Part shown: positions 1 to 13,031 of the stretch, one piece after another
Numbering within the stretch: position 1 is the stretch's first letter
Layout of the letters: each line of letters starts with the position of its first letter
Origin: Strobilurus pachycystidiatus
Taxonomy: Eukaryota; Basidiomycota; Agaricomycetes; Agaricales; Physalacriaceae
Reading direction: 5' to 3'
Length of the DNA: 64,000 nt
Assembly (NCBI GenBank): GCA_019915135.1
Contig: JAHLMK010000021.1
Span: 558,001 to 622,000, forward strand
Notes under the pieces: generated by a model
Told to the model about the DNA's origin: nothing
What the model saw: only the letters and a program-made list of their open reading frames with translations
Database searches by the model: none
Position numbers and translations under genes: made by a program

Positions 1-2121
1 GGCGCCGTTTTCACCGTGTTGAAGACTGCCTGAACTAATGCGGCCTTGTTCTGTTCCTCGAAATTAGCTGCCGGCACCAGACGTGAACCGATAAGGAATG
101 GTAGACCGGTAGGCTGCAAACGAATGAATAACTAGAAGGTGACATGCCAGTGGCTGCATGGCGACTCACAACACCACCCGCAACCAGAGCGACGACGTCA
201 GACAACGAGTCTTCTGCCGTTATGCTGAACTCGCCCTCCAGTTCGTTCAGGAAGAAATTTTGTAGGGCAACCATTTGGTCTGATGCCTCTTCCACGCTCA
301 GTAATGGATTTACAAAAACAATGTTCGATCGAGGCTAGAAAAGAAATTCAGAACAACCCTGGTTGAAGCACGGTGTTACCGGACATACAACAATATAACC
401 GCCCCAACCTAGCAGCAATCGTCAGGTCAACTGTTTCTCGGTCGAAGGAAGGTTCTTACCGTTCTTAGCCCACTCGACAGAGCTGTTGACCAGAAGATTT
501 ATGAAAGCCTCCGTCTTGCTGTCATCGGCGGCGCCATCAAAGATTCCAATGATACTGTACGAGGCAGAGTCAGAATGAGTGTTATAGACGAGCTATTCAC
601 TTACGTGGTCAGAGTCTGCGTAGGGAACGCCTTCATTGTGGCCTCCATGACCAAGCCAAAAGTTCCACCGCCTGTACAAAGATGAGCCGGTATCGAAGGT
701 TGAGAATATCTGAGCTGACCTCCACCGCGAAGAGCAAAGAATAGATCCGTGTTTTGGCACTGGTTCGCGACAAGGTAGTCACCGGTGGGCGTCACCACTT
801 TGATCTGGAGCTGCATGGACATACATAGAGACCATGATGAGCGAGGTCAACGACTCGGAGACGCGGAGGAGGACGTACAACGCGATCGACAGCCAGTCCA
901 AAAGTGTTAGACAACGCGCTTTCTTGTATGTGAGCTTGGCATTCGGACGTTTGACACTGCAATTTTCTCTACCTATGTCCGCCTCCCTGTCGAGCATCTG
1001 ATTAACATTGTGACAAGTACATCAGCGCTGATCATCACCTGGAGATATCCACCTGCGGCGCCGACGGTTGGACTAGCACCTCCAGGTAAGAGGAGACTGT
1101 GATTGTTCGCGTATTCGTATAAAGTACCGTAGGTAACACCGGACTGTGCAGGGAGTGATCAGCGCCAATTGGAACACGACGCAACGCGAGAGGACGAGCT
1201 TACCCCAAAGGAAACTCCTTCATGCGCGACAGAAGAGTCACAACCCTCTGGAACAAATGCAGCGTCATGAATGATCTGCCAGATTGATGTCAGAGGGACA
1301 CCGCGCAGCACCTACACGACATACCGATTGTAGGTTGTGAGTCTGTATATTTTGCTTCAGCGTGGAACGGGTAGGCGTCGTATGATAAACATACCCAGAG
1401 AGCGAGTGAATCAGGAGCTGCACTGCGTCCAGAATAGTCATGCTATGAGGACGTGTAAGTGAATGAAGCTGGGTCCGAGCTAGATCAAACATATTTACAC
1501 CCGTGTTTTTGATGGCAAGCATAGTGCCCGTCTTTTTGGCGAACTCGAATGCTGCTTGGACGTCTGAGACATTTCGGACATCAATCTGTGCGACGAAGCT
1601 GGTAAGATACGACCCCCGTCGATGTTGCGAGACGTACGTAGTACGGTGAGACGCTGCCCTGTTGACACATGGACGGAGGGGAGACCGCGTCAGGATTAGT
1701 AGGAGACAGGTTATCTAGAAGACATTGTTCCCCTGTTGCTTGACAGCCCTCCCATTGTGTCTGAGGTGGGTTAGAACAAAGCGAAGGCACAAGCTCAGTG
1801 ATGATTCACCTGCATGTAGGCTCCAAAGAACGGGAGACGGAAGACTGGGAATGATATGAGAACCTAGTAAGCTCGCAATGGAAGCCGAGGTTTACAATCA
1901 TCGGTGTAATTTCCCATAATGTTTTGGCAAGCGGAGGCATCCTCGTCACCAAGTACATTGTCCGAGACTAAGGGAAAGCATGGACGAGCGAAGGGTACCC
2001 CGAGGTTCAATCTTCCTCCAACGGTTGTATTGAGTGTAGCCCAATCACTAGCCGTGGCTGCAAGAGCGTATTCGATAGCGGTGGCGAGAACAGCCATTAG
2101 AGGGAGGTGCCAACAGTGCAT
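1..2121 (-). CDS. FAD-linked oxidase, berberine-bridge-enzyme type (3' end off window)
   Basis: Secreted flavoprotein oxidase of the VAO/PCMH (BBE-like) superfamily, oxidising small alcohols, sugars or alkaloid-like substrates; the substrate cannot be told. The start at 2121 gives a hydrophobic signal peptide (MHCWHLPLMAVLATAIEYAL) followed by the usual mature N-terminus with GVPFARPCF. Reading through short introns (for example 1845-1895) gives IKNTG/HDYSGRSAAPDSLALW, where the His after NTG is the expected covalent FAD ligand, then LLPGGASPTVGAAGGYLQ, VVTPTGDYLVANQCQNTDLF, ALRGG and GGTFGLVMEATMKAFP. These are canonical FAD-domain blocks in the right order. The last visible exon (about 35-330) carries the substrate-domain part, and the gene runs off the window at base 1. 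All frames can be joined by GT-AG introns and no lesion is seen. Family assignment is firm; exact exon edges below base 600 are approximate. Confidence 0.85.
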
Positions 2122-5100
2122 GAGCTCGAGTCGTGCGAGAGAATGAGGGCGGCCCACAACCGTTATATACCGTTCGTGAAACACCAGAGACCGAGTAGAC
2201 CATCTCGTCTAACAGTGATTGGTGATCCTGGGCCAGGAACCGTTAACAGATCTCAAGAGCTCGATTGATGCGAGAAAGAGAAGAGACGCGTATTTTACGC
2301 GATACAGTTGTCAGTGACAGCATCTCACGATGACAATCCCTAGTGCACTGTACTCATGCGTCCGGCAATTCAATCAGGAATGGTCCGAGCCGACCATGAA
2401 GAATGAAAATGATGTATACTAGTAAGAATTCTAATATGATTATGAATTTGATTGTCGGCAACATGAGGTAGTAAGAAGACAGACCATTTCGGAGAGAGCG
2501 GAGGGTAGACACAGGATTTCATGGGGTTTCGAGGCCGTCGATTGATTGGGCAAATCTTGAGTCGCGAAACAACATCATGACATTGGCCATGGTCGCAATA
2601 AGGCAAGTTTTAGTGTGGCCGCAGCCCAGTGATGATCGATGGTACATGCCGGGCCTGCCGAGTGATACGGACTTGTGTGTGGGTGTACAGTATGTGAGCC
2701 TGAAGGTGCTACTGTAACCGGAACCTGGAGGTTCTGTTTGCCTTGAAAACCTCAATAAATGGAGCTTGCTCTGGTCTATCATGGCAAAGCGCATCATTTT
2801 TACTACCCGTCGTAATACTCGAGCACTTGCTGAGCGGTTCAATGAAGCAGATGTATAGGCGCTCTGATTCGGCGGTTGACTGGGCTCTGAGTTCGCTCGC
2901 CCGATATTCTTCTATGGCCTCTTTCCTGCCGAGAGCGCTCAGTACTAGTTGAGCGTGTATGGAATGTTCCAAATGTTTAGGGCTCTTCTCAAAATGACCG
3001 CCGAGTCGATATATACGAGATTTCAGTCAGCGTACTATCATGATACTTGTGCGCTGCCGGGCAATTATATCTCTACATCATAATCAGAGCTTTACATGAC
3101 ACGACACACAGCCGAGCTGATAATGCGATTGCCGATGATGCCAAGCACTCGGGCTTCCCATATGTGGCGCCCGAGTACCTGACAGCGCCTCCATTCTCTG
3201 ACAGTGATATGTTTCCGCGGGAATGCTACTTTTCACCGAATAAGGCGTGGGCTCAAACATGTAACGGTGTTGAGTGCTCACATGTATCCTTCTGCGCCGT
3301 CAAACTGGTGCCACCAGCGCATCAGGATCATGCTGAGCTCCACGCGGCTCAAACAGCCTCGATAGACTAATCAACAGCCTTCATCCAAACCCCTCTCTCG
3401 ACCTTTGACCGGCCACTGAGGTCCCACATACGGGAGTTCGAAGCTCCCACCCTGTCGTAGCTAGAAAAAAGCCGACATAGCGATATCTCTATCATCGCCT
3501 TTTCGAGAAACCCAATAAGCCTTGACACCAGCGTTGGATCCAGAGCGCTAGCTCGCGTCATCATATCGACAACATGGCAGTCTCAGCGAATCCGACTCTC
3601 GGAAACGTCTTCGCAATATTTGGCGGTTTCCGAGCTCCTGGTGCAACGCCCGCTCCTCCTGCGGTAACATGATACCGGCGGGATGCTTATACTTTTTGGG
3701 ATGATACCCGCGTGGGTGGCCAGGGTAAGGTAACCTCCTCGATAACCGAAGTGACCAAGTCCTCCACGGCTTCTGCCGAGCTTGGTGACGCGGAGGGCTC
3801 TGGTAGTCCTTGCGCAAAGACGGGCGCATGATGTTGGTTGCGACGATGGTGATGGGTGGACTGGCGGTGGCATCACAGCGAATGCATGATACGCCGCCAA
3901 TGAGTAGGATGCAAGCAATAGATCCTACTTGAAAGTTGAGAGCGAGGACGTCATAGCACCTCCCTTCATCACGCTAGAATGGTTTTTGGGATTCAGGAAG
4001 GGGTTTGAACGGCTCGTGAGGGACAGCTACACCAAGCAGTGACCATCAGGGGCTCTTCCAGAATCTCTAAGAGCAGGCGGTCGATACAAGGTAGACCGCT
4101 CTTGCGTGATGCAGGAACCTCCTGACTGAAGATGGTGTTGCTGGAAGACATAGCCACAGGTCGACCTTGGCCCTCAGGCGCGTCAACGACCCCTCATGCC
4201 GGTTCATCCAAAGCAGTAGTTGTTCTCGAAAGGCACACAGCAGGCTCTTGGGCCATAATTTAAGACTGCTCGAGGCCGCCGTGTATCCCACCGTGACACG
4301 GAAAACGTTACCGGGAGTTGGCCGACGCCGCGACTCCGCGTGGGCTGTTTGGGAGACGGTAGATGTGAATGGTGTACGGGCAGCCAGTAAGTAGTACGTA
4401 CAATGACCATTCTCGAGTCATGGAAGACTCGAGGTAGGCTCTGAATGTCAGAGAGTCTTCTAGCGTTACTGCGGGTTCGAGGGCGTAGAATCGGAGTATT
4501 TAAGCGAGCCAAGTCAGTCTTTACCAGCAGCAGGCCTTCAGACAGAACGAAGGGAGGATGGTGGTCGAGGGTAAGCTGGTTGGCATCAATGATGAAAATA
4601 GAACGCATCGGATCATCGGGCCGAGTCGTCTCTTCCACCCTTTCGTCTTGCATCAGTCTTGCGTTCACCAAGCATTCCACCTTTCTGACGTTCTTTCTCG
4701 TCTCAGATCACTGGATACGTGGACGCAGTGCAATATCTCTGTTTGACATCATTGCGATGCCACGCCACCTCTCTGCTTGGGCGATTTACGATCGACAGCT
4801 CTTTTGCTATATTTGCGCCACTGATTGTTGACAATGGAAAATTTGACAGTCATCTTATAGTCAACTGCCCCTTTTCCAAACTGTAACATAATAACATCTA
4901 CCTCAAAGCTGGTCTTTCACGATCCCAATACAGATGGTCTTCTCCAATACGACTGTTTCCGTCCCGCCACTCTTAGACGCGTCACGCGTGCCTACTTAGT
5001 ACCCAGTCGAGGTGGCACTTTCTCGTCCTAGTCTGATCGCACCTCGTGCGACCGTGCATCTTTGTAGGATGCGGTGATACTAGCCTGCCGTCCTTCCTGA

Positions 5101-6324
5101 GCCACACTTGTCTAGTCTCCTGGCGCCTAAGTATCTGCCTGGAATCGAACCTTGGCAGTCTACGAGCGGGAGACCCGAACAGAAGGGAGCGGCCGTCTCA
5201 TTCTTCTCTGAGACGGCGAGGTAATGAGCGGCCACAGAGACTCAGAGCCCTCACAGACGACGGTGGGCATTTCCAAGTAAAGCGTTGCAGGGCCTAACAC
5301 GAGATCAAGATATGTCGTTGTGGCAACACACAAAAACGAGAGTACCTCGAGCTCAAAAGCGCTCATGTTCATATTCTTGTATAGCCGCGCCCTAGCGAGG
5401 AGAAGATGTGAGCACTGGCGTCTCGAAGGTAGGTAGGGAAGAGTGTCATGAATCTCAAGCAAATGACACCATCGAGGTTGATTGCCTCTCGTGCAGAACA
5501 GAAATTTTGGTCGTATAATCATACGGGGATGTGCTGTGGGACTCGGACATACCTATACTCAGCGGGAAAGGACAGGCGGGAAAGAGACTCAAAAAAGTGT
5601 GGGGAAAGAGGGAAAGGATGGGAAAGAAAGGGCAGACGGCTAGAATGTGGGCCCAAATCATAAATGAAGCCGGCGTGAGAGCGCAGCGCTGCTCACGCGC
5701 CCATTCACGCGCTCATGACATTGAGTAGGAACAGGTCGTCTAGACACGGTGTTTTCCGGACCTTTTCATCGAATGCCAATCCTCGGACAATCTTCACCAC
5801 TCTTCCAAAGATAAAAACTTGCGGCTCAGCGCTCCTCCGTCGATATTGCGATGTAAACTGGGTCTGCTGTCCCGAGGTGATTGGCGGAGGTCTATTTCGG
5901 TCGGTGGAATTGATCTGGGTCTTGCTCTCTTGCTCGGGCTCTACTGCAGGTTCTTGAAAGAAGGCCTACTTATTGGGCTGGACTGCATTGGGCTGCGGAC
6001 TCTCTGATTACCTCGGCTAAATATAGCTTCTTGCGTTGCGCTGATGGCGTTCCATCTTCATCTTGTATCTTAGTTTCAAGTTCATGTAAATACTTACGTT
6101 CTCTCTCTCGGTGAGGTGCGGTCTTGAGACGTTTAGGGGCCGCACAAAATAGACTAGACTGTGTGTAATACTACTACTACTACTACCCCTTTGCAAGACT
6201 CTTTGAGTCGTGAGCCCGAGTAACACCGGGTTCCCCGAAGTACGTCATGCGGGGATGGTATCGGTGTGGCGGTACAATCCATCTTTATTCTTGACCATCA
6301 CCATCCCTCGCCGTCGCCGTCAAG
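2122..6324. other. 4.2 kb with no recognisable gene
   Basis: Only short, overlapping open frames occur here and none shows a family motif. The best coding-like piece lies on the minus strand at about 4313-4680. It has one stop-free frame of about 56 codons (4313-4480) after another containing FIIDANQLTLDHHPPFVLSE. The two could be exons of one small gene, but no splice pair keeps both in phase. A purine-rich run of GGGAAAG-type repeats lies at about 5570-5640. The rest looks intergenic or too decayed to read. Confidence 0.4.
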
Positions 6325-8166
6325 ATGTCGATGACCGCTTGGTGTGAGCCGTAACGATGCCCTTATAACGCCGCTGTTGTTCTCATCAAGTTCCTCTCTT
6401 CTAGACCACCAGTACCGCTCAGCGCGCCAGCAGCAACAGCAACAGCCCTCCGCACCAGCGCCAGCGATGCCGCCCGCGAACGCAACCGTCATCGACATGA
6501 GCGTCGCTGCCGACCAAGAGAAGAAGCATCCCGACTCGCTCTTTGGGCCCAATATCGGTGTTGTCAGCAGCGGGCCTGCGTGGACGAATGTTAGCGAGAA
6601 GAAGGTGCTCAGCGACGAGCTCACGCAGGACATCGTCCGCGGCTGGATTGAGAAGAGCAAAGAGGTGCTCCGTCTGTCATCTATCTTGGCTATATACTGA
6701 CTGGTTGCAGCCCAGCGAGCCGACGACGACGCTGCAGGCGCTGGTCAATCTCAAGCGACCCACGCTGCGGCTGTCCCCGCTGACCGAGGAGTCTTCAGAG
6801 CCTAGGCAGCACCACCACGGTCTTGAGTTTGAGTACGACTGCGATTCGCAAAAGTGCGGCATCTATGTCCATGTCTTAATCCCCGCCGATCATCCCGATG
6901 CCCCTGCTGCAGCCTCTGTCAACGGCCTCGCCAAGCTGCTCGTCTTTGAGAGCGTCGTCAGCGGCGGCTTTGGCAAGATCCTCAAACTGGAAGAGGGTGC
7001 TCTGCTCGAACTGGGTCGTTTCGAGGACGACGGTCTCCTGGCCAGTCCTGATCTTCCAGCCGCTGGTCCTCCACCCGCGGCCACAACTCCGGACGGTGAT
7101 TCAGCTTCTGCGACGGCAAACCCGGAACCCACTACCCGGCCTAATCGCCGCCGGTTCACACACTTTCACCTGCGTAAACGCACACACAACCAAAGCCATA
7201 GCGTCTCTGGGCCAGCGTTGGCCGTCGTAGACGCGGAACCCACTCCTGCAAACACCAACGCCGCCGACAAGGAAGGAAAGAAGGACGACGAGGGTGTTCG
7301 AGTCACTATCCGGCTTGCTGCACTCGATGAACAGGGCACAGAACTCGCTTCTCCCAACGAACAAGTCACCTATCTGCATGTCGTCCGCTTCGGTCCCAAA
7401 CCCACTCCTTCTGCTGGCGAACAGGTCGCCGAGGACACACGACCGTGGGTAGTTAAGGTTGTCAAACGGGAGGCCACGGTAAATCCTGCGGCTTATTCTT
7501 GGTTCGACATCTTGTCTCATTCTTGTTTGACAGATCGGGCCTCACACTTTCCAGCTTCATGAGATCTATGGCCTTTCGTCCTCCTCATCAGGAACCCACG
7601 CGCCGACCGCACCGCTCCCCAGCTCTCACACTTATCCGCCCGAGTCTGGCGAACCCAGCACTGTGGTGGAAGACGAGCCGTCATCAGAGTGTCTCCTATG
7701 TTTATCATCTCCGAGGGAGGTCGTGCTCTTGCCGTGCCGGCACTTGGTCGCGTGCAAAGAATGCGCATTGAACATGGTGGAGTTTGGCGCTGGGGGACAG
7801 ATAACCCAGGCTGAGGAGCCCGTCCATGTGGAGGAGCCGACGGAGACTACCCAGAATGGCGAAGGCGAGACTCCCAACGCGGAGACGCCTGCCCCTTCTG
7901 CTCCCGCCCCGCCGACTCCGACGCGCAGAAAGCGCAAAGCCAAGGGGTGGTTCTGCCCTGTGTGTCGTCAGCCGTATACGTCGTTGCTGAGGATCACGAC
8001 TACGCCGCCGGATACTACAAAGTTTGAGACGGAGCAGGTGGTCAACGCGAAGGAGGAGACGCAGCCTGCGCCGTCGACGGGTATCCTCTCTGGTGGGTTC
8101 AGGCCGACCTTCTTGCGTGGATTCTCGAGGAACCCGCAGCCGGATGTCGAGGCTCAGAGGGCGTGA
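6325..8166 (+). CDS. RING-finger E3 ubiquitin ligase, mahogunin/MGRN1-like
   Basis: Probable cytosolic or membrane-associated E3 ubiquitin ligase. Exons 6325-6343, 6405-6664, 6711-7478 and 7534-8166 join in phase to 559 residues. The short first exon (MSMTAW) is followed by a Gln run and the block LFGPNIGVVSSGPAW. A middle domain holds FEYDCDSQKCGIYVHVLIP, as in the region preceding the RING of MGRN1/RNF157-type ligases. A C-terminal C3HC4 RING follows: CLLC, then LPCRHLVACKEC, then WFCPVCRQPY. A long acidic/proline insert (about 60 residues) splits the RING between its second and third zinc-ligand pairs. The C-terminal tail is disordered. The start rests on the first-intron model; the next in-frame ATG (6468) is an alternative. 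The RING assignment is firm and the MGRN1 relation is by architecture. Confidence 0.85.
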
Positions 8167-9633
8167 GGAGACATGCTATGAGTTTGCTTGTTATCTATGT
8201 ATGTGTACCCTTATCTTGTACTAACTTTACTGTATCCGTGTTCTTATTACCGTCCTCTTTCTCTGATACGAGTATATACGTTCGATCTTTGGCGGCGGAT
8301 CCTACTAGCAGGCCACTGTCCAACTGCTTTGTAATCAGGTATTCGACCTCACTGATTCAGACCATGTCAATTGTGGCGCGTGCCATCATACCTCCACATT
8401 CAAAAGAATACCATTCCCAACCTTGCTCGTTGCGCTCATCTGAAGACATGTCCTTCCACGTCCGTGAGACTTTTTACAACGAGTCTGAGCGTGCCCTTCG
8501 CTTTGGAATGAGCAATGGAAGCCGGTGTACTTCAGCCCGAACCGGTGCTATGGTTCATGATCATCTGGAGTTGGACTGCTCCAAGCTCCTTCGACACGAT
8601 GAGATTGGAAAGATTATATTGACGGTAGGCTCTGGCCTGGCCACTAACATGGGGAATTCATTGAGAACACAGAGCGGCCCTCAGGAGCTCCAAACTTGAG
8701 AGACGCATGCAAATCATGATCAAAACAGTTTGGCAAGGATTCGGTCATGACCATCTTTAAGTACATACTTTCCCGTCGCCAATAGAACGTGTCAGGAAGC
8801 AAAGTGCGGAACGTGGCTCACGCGTGTCGCTCGCGTGATTGGGCTTGATCACTGTCAGTGTCAGAGGATTCAGAGTCATCGTTCCTGACAGCTGCTCTCA
8901 CCACCAGACTTCCAAGGAGGATATTCCATGCAATCCGCGCCGCTTCGAGGATGCGAACGGACCGCCTCAACCGCCCACGACGACTCTGACCCATTCATAC
9001 TCATCGGTCAATGAATGGGACGAGGAAAATACCTGGCAAAGGCTCGGAAACCACTAGCCACGCAATCTGACATGTGGTTGTAGACCTATTATAAGATTCA
9101 TATTCGCTTGTTCTATTTTTCATCCTCTCCTCGTACCGGGCTTCGATTTCCTTCACGACCACGAGAAATCTGAAGGGTTCCCACTCGTTTGGTCCGCGTT
9201 CTCGAACTAGCACCGGGAGTCGTAGGCATTTCGTAGGCTCCAAATACTACCCAGTCAGTGTTATCTTCACCACGCTCGCGAGTATTGAACGAGACATTTA
9301 CGCCACCTTGCTTAGAGAGCTTTATGCTTTTCTTTGATGGGCTATATTGCTATCGACGATGTTCACCGGCACACATCAAGTGCGTATTCCTCTACGTGTA
9401 TTGCTGCTCGTCTTAAAGGCGCGCCAGGTAGAACTGCACGAACGTCGAAGATAATCAGTACCTGGAGACCAGGACATGTGAGATTGCGCTCATGTGGAGA
9501 CGATATCCGAAGGTTGGGCACTCCACTGAAATGGCCTGCTTACTGTCTTTTCTTGCGGGCCGACTCTAGGACTATAAAATCAACCTTGTCTCGCGCTGAT
9601 CTCTCTCTTTGCTTTGGTTCTATCTTATCTCCA
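8167..9633. other. Intergenic, weak small ORFs
   Basis: An open plus-strand frame from 8364 to 8699 (first ATG reading MSIVARAIIPPHSKEYHSQP) could be a small gene or the 3' UTR of the RING ligase. A minus-strand frame at 9001-9243 contains RERGPNEWEPFRFLVVVKEI and could be the last exon of a small gene. Neither has a known motif. The last 70 bases are the promoter of the polygalacturonase. Confidence 0.3.
9573..9579 (+). promoter_or_regulatory. TATA box of the polygalacturonase gene
   Basis: TATAAAA lies 55 bases upstream of the ATG at 9634, followed by a pyrimidine-rich stretch (CTCTCTCTTTG) typical of strong fungal promoters. Spacing fits a basidiomycete core promoter with a short 5' UTR. 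Confidence 0.65.
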
Positions 9634-11374
9634 ATGGCTTTCACCATGAGACTTCTCTCATTCGCTGTTATGGCGGGCATGACCCTTGCGACACCTACTG
9701 CCAACAAACCATCGGGCGTTGAGATGTCCAAGCGTGCGACGTGCACGGTCACCAGCGTCGCGAGTGCTGCATCCTTGTCCGCTTGTACGGCCGTCGTCAT
9801 CGAGGCCTTCACTGTACCCGCTGGAAGTATGATAATTAAAGTCCCGCGCGTTTAGCTCATGCTGATTCCCCTTTCCACAGACGTGATCACCATCGCCGTC
9901 TGCATAGTTCAAAGCTACGCGCTCAGGCATGCTTATGATCTCACTTAGGCTGCAAGTGGCGCTACTGTCACCATGGCTGGCTCGGTGACCTTCGCGCAGA
10001 CCACTTGTAATTATCGCACCGTTTTGGGTTGACTGCATCTGAGTAATCTGTAGCGGCCGGTCCACTGTTCACCTTGAACACTGACAATGTCAAATTCAAC
10101 GGCAACGGATTCAGCTTCAATGGAAACGGTCCACGTAAGGCTTTGAATTCGGATCGCTTGGGACGCGAATAAACAAGTAGTCAGTTTACTGGGACGGTCA
10201 AGGAACCAATGGAGGTGTTGCTAAACCTGTAAGTCCTTCGTTCATTGATTTCATGCCCCGGAACTCATCTGTGGTTAGCACCCCTTCATTAAGTGAGCGG
10301 TGTGTAGATTCACGAGCTAATCCTCTGAACATATCTACCATCTAGACTGAAGGGTTCCGGAACCTTCACCGATTTCACTGTCAAGGATTCTCCTGCCCAG
10401 GCCATCTCCATCGGTAGGCTCTGACTTCCCGCTAATCTCAAACTTTCCCTTAGTAATGTGGCAACCTAGGCACGAGTGGAACGACCGCAATCAGCAACGT
10501 TTTCGTCAATAATCTCGACGGAGACGCTGGCAGTCTTGGCCACAACACTGACGGTTTCGACCTCAGCGCCAGCAACGTGACCATCACCGGCTCCACTGTC
10601 GACAATCAGGACGATTGGTCAGTCCACCTTGTGCGCGAAACAGAATGCGAAATCATGTTCTCACAGCCTCGCCATCAATTCGGGTACCAACATCGTCTTT
10701 TCGAATAACATATGCAACAACGGCCACGGAATAAGCATCGGCAGTATTGCTACGGGCCACTCCGTCTCTGGCGTTACCATTTCCGGGAACACAGTCACGA
10801 ACTCCCTCTACGGTCTTCGAATCAAGGTCGACGCGTGAGTATCTACTTCAATCTACACACAGCTAGCCGCAAAGCTCACAGACCACATACAGCGATGCCA
10901 GCGACGCCGCCGTATCTGGGATTACATACTCTGGGAACAGTCTCACTGGTATCACCGGGTTTGGCGTCCTTATTACTCAGTCGTACCCGGACAACGGTAG
11001 GCCTTATTTTGCAAGTTTATGTGACACTCTTTCCCTGAATGCCCGTATACCTTCAGACGGTACACCTGGAACCACTAGCACCATCTCGTCTGTACATTCG
11101 TTCCTCTACTCCTTAGCGAGACTGACATAGTCATACAAAATAGAGGCATCGCTTTTACCGGAACCAAGACCTCGGTCGCTGTCGACTCTAGCGCCACCCG
11201 CCTTGTCGTCGACTGTGGCGACTGCAGTGGTACTTGGAATTTCAGCGAGCTATCCGTCACTGGTGGTCTAGCCTCCGTACTCACTCTAGATGATGCCAAG
11301 GCTCGTTTGCGTTCGCTGGACTTTATGCTGCTCCTGGCTAATGACCCTGCTAGATCTCCGGTGGAACGTATTAG
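9634..11374 (+). CDS. Endo-polygalacturonase, GH28, secreted
   Basis: Secreted pectin-degrading enzyme cleaving alpha-1,4-galacturonan by inversion. Thirteen exons join in phase to 367 residues: 9634-9826, 9881-9897, 9949-10006, 10054-10134, 10185-10228, 10279-10292, 10346-10413, 10470-10617, 10667-10834, 10893-10996, 11057-11087, 11144-11300, 11354-11374. It begins with a signal peptide (RLLSFAVMAGMTLA) and a Lys-Arg propeptide site. All GH28 signatures are present: NTDGFD, QDDCLAINSG, GHGISIGS and RIK, carrying the three catalytic Asp, the His and the substrate-binding Arg-Lys. Parallel beta-helix repeats such as SGVTISGNTV surround them. Length matches fungal endo-PGs. Two exons are tiny (17 and 14 bases). 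The last intron, 11301-11353, starts GC not GT, and without it the usual C-terminus (ISGGTY, stop) is lost. No lesion seen; likely active. Confidence 0.93.
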
Positions 11375-11929
11375 ATGCAGGTTCAAATACGTCTTCTCAG
11401 AAGCACCAGCGTCCGCGCCTGCCCTTGTATTCCTCATATCTCACTCAACACAGCTTGTTTTACTCTCAAGAGGGACTTCATTCTGAATGCATTCGTCGTC
11501 GGGAACGTGAATGGGGAAGAATAAAGTTACATTAGGTGTGATGGTTAAATGTCCTGCAAAACCATGCACAGCTTCTGGAGTCGTATACGGTAACATAGAA
11601 CCCTAACACTTTATCCCTGCATTTCGGACATCAATGAGTCTCTTTTCCTGCAACAAAATTACGCGCAAGGACTCGAGGGTTCGGGCATAAGTCAAAGGGA
11701 ACATACTATAGAACAAGTTGGCAGGGAGAGAGCGACATTGGAGGACCTTTTTTTCTCCGAACGTGGTTTCGGTGATAGTTGTTGCGCAAGATGATATACT
11801 TACTTGCGATTAGCAGGACACTGGAGAGTTCAGTGCCACGAATGGACACCCAGGCCCAGACCGACTGTCCGGTCCGGAGCAACCGAAGTTTTCGCCGATC
11901 GCGTTTGTACTCTTTGAACCGTGACTGCC
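11375..11929. other. Intergenic
   Basis: Holds the 3' flank of the polygalacturonase and the promoter of the next gene. No motif-bearing ORF, repeat or RNA gene is visible. Confidence 0.5.
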
Positions 11930-12736
11930 ATGTTCTCTCTTCTCGCTCGCCCTCGTGCGCAACCCGTGCTCGCCACGCTCTCTTTTACTACTCGCTCTTT
12001 ATTCGAATCTGCCTTCAAGGCTCGCTCTGTCTTTGTCAGCGCGCCTGGCAAGCTCAGTCCCAAACACTCCGACGTCAAGGCCGAACTCAGCGCATACGGC
12101 GCCGTCACCAGACTCTACCAGCTGACTCCGGGACCCTTTAGACTAGGGGAGTTCATTGCTACATTTGAGGATGAGGAGGTCGCGAAGAAGCTTCTGGAGG
12201 CAAAGAGAATATCCGTGGCGGGGGGCAGATTGAAAATGGCACCAGTCAAGACAGTACCACCTCCGCGTCCAGGCTTGGAGCGTCCAACCGGCGATTTCAA
12301 GAGCAAAAGAGTCGCTCTGAGGCGACTACCGGTACCGCTGGGCTGCACCACGAACGACGTCGCAGAGGTGGTCAAGCCGTTTGGGAACGCGACCATTGAG
12401 CATCGTGCGTCACTTGTGTAGCGCTTCGCACATGGGCCCTCTTCTTACATGTTACCTTGTAGCGCATCTCAAAGGGTACCCCTTCAACACCGCCTTCATC
12501 ATGTTTGAAAATCAGGAGGCGGCTGACAAACTTGTGGACGCAAGCTTCACGGGGGAGGGCATTTCTATCAACGGCGAAAGGGTGTACGCTTGCTATTCCA
12601 CATCGACAGGAAAAGAGCGACTTTCACACAGTAAGTATATGTGTTCATTCTCTTTCCCGCGTGCTCACTATAGGACAGAGTATACTCGAGTTACACTGAA
12701 AATCTAACATCTCCATGAACCATGTCAGCTGTTTGA
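11930..12736 (+). CDS. RRM-like RNA-binding protein, possibly mitochondrial
   Basis: Small protein of 216 residues from exons 11930-12404, 12463-12630 and 12729-12736, all in phase. The N-terminus (MFSLLARPRAQPVLATLSF) is rich in Arg, Ser and hydrophobic residues and lacks acidic residues, fitting a mitochondrial presequence. Residues about 32-110 look like one RRM-type fold: SVFVSAPGKLSPKHSDVKAE, then FIATFEDEEVAKKLLEAKRI. A second, weaker half follows (RVALRRLPVPLGCTTNDVAE ... TAFIMFENQEAADKLVDASF). The alternation of beta-like strands and the FIATFEDEE/AFIMFENQE blocks resemble RNP1 positions of RRMs. Without a profile search the family is a suggestion. The final exon adds only two codons and the stop. 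Confidence 0.6.
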
Positions 12737-13031
12737 GGCGACTTGAACTTTCTCTATGGTGGTCCATCCTCTTTCAGAGGGCCTGTGCTGCATCCGTGTC
12801 GCGTTACTGAAGAAAACGGCAAGCCTCTGCAGTCACCAAAAGGGTCCGCCACACAAGATACAGATGCTCGTCGTCCACCAAACTTTTACGCCAATCATCC
12901 TCAAAATCGAACTACAATGAATGAATGACATTCTGCCAAATTCGATATGATGCCTCAATCCAAATGCGGTCGAAGTGTTGACGACGGACTATGCGTCCGA
13001 CGAAACGAAATCTTGGCCGCCCTTCCTTCCG
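12737..13031. other. Convergent 3' intergenic region
   Basis: Separates the 3' ends of two converging genes. Only a short open frame at 12743-12928 with no motif. Confidence 0.4.

Noticed and set aside
5125..5160. GGAATCGAACC, resembling a tRNA T-arm on the minus strand
   Set aside because: The five flanking bases do not pair and no acceptor, D or anticodon arm can be drawn.
6344..6700. Start of the RING ligase at an in-frame GTG (6344)
   Set aside because: An ATG at 6325 with a GTGAGC intron gives a proper start and joins the same frame.
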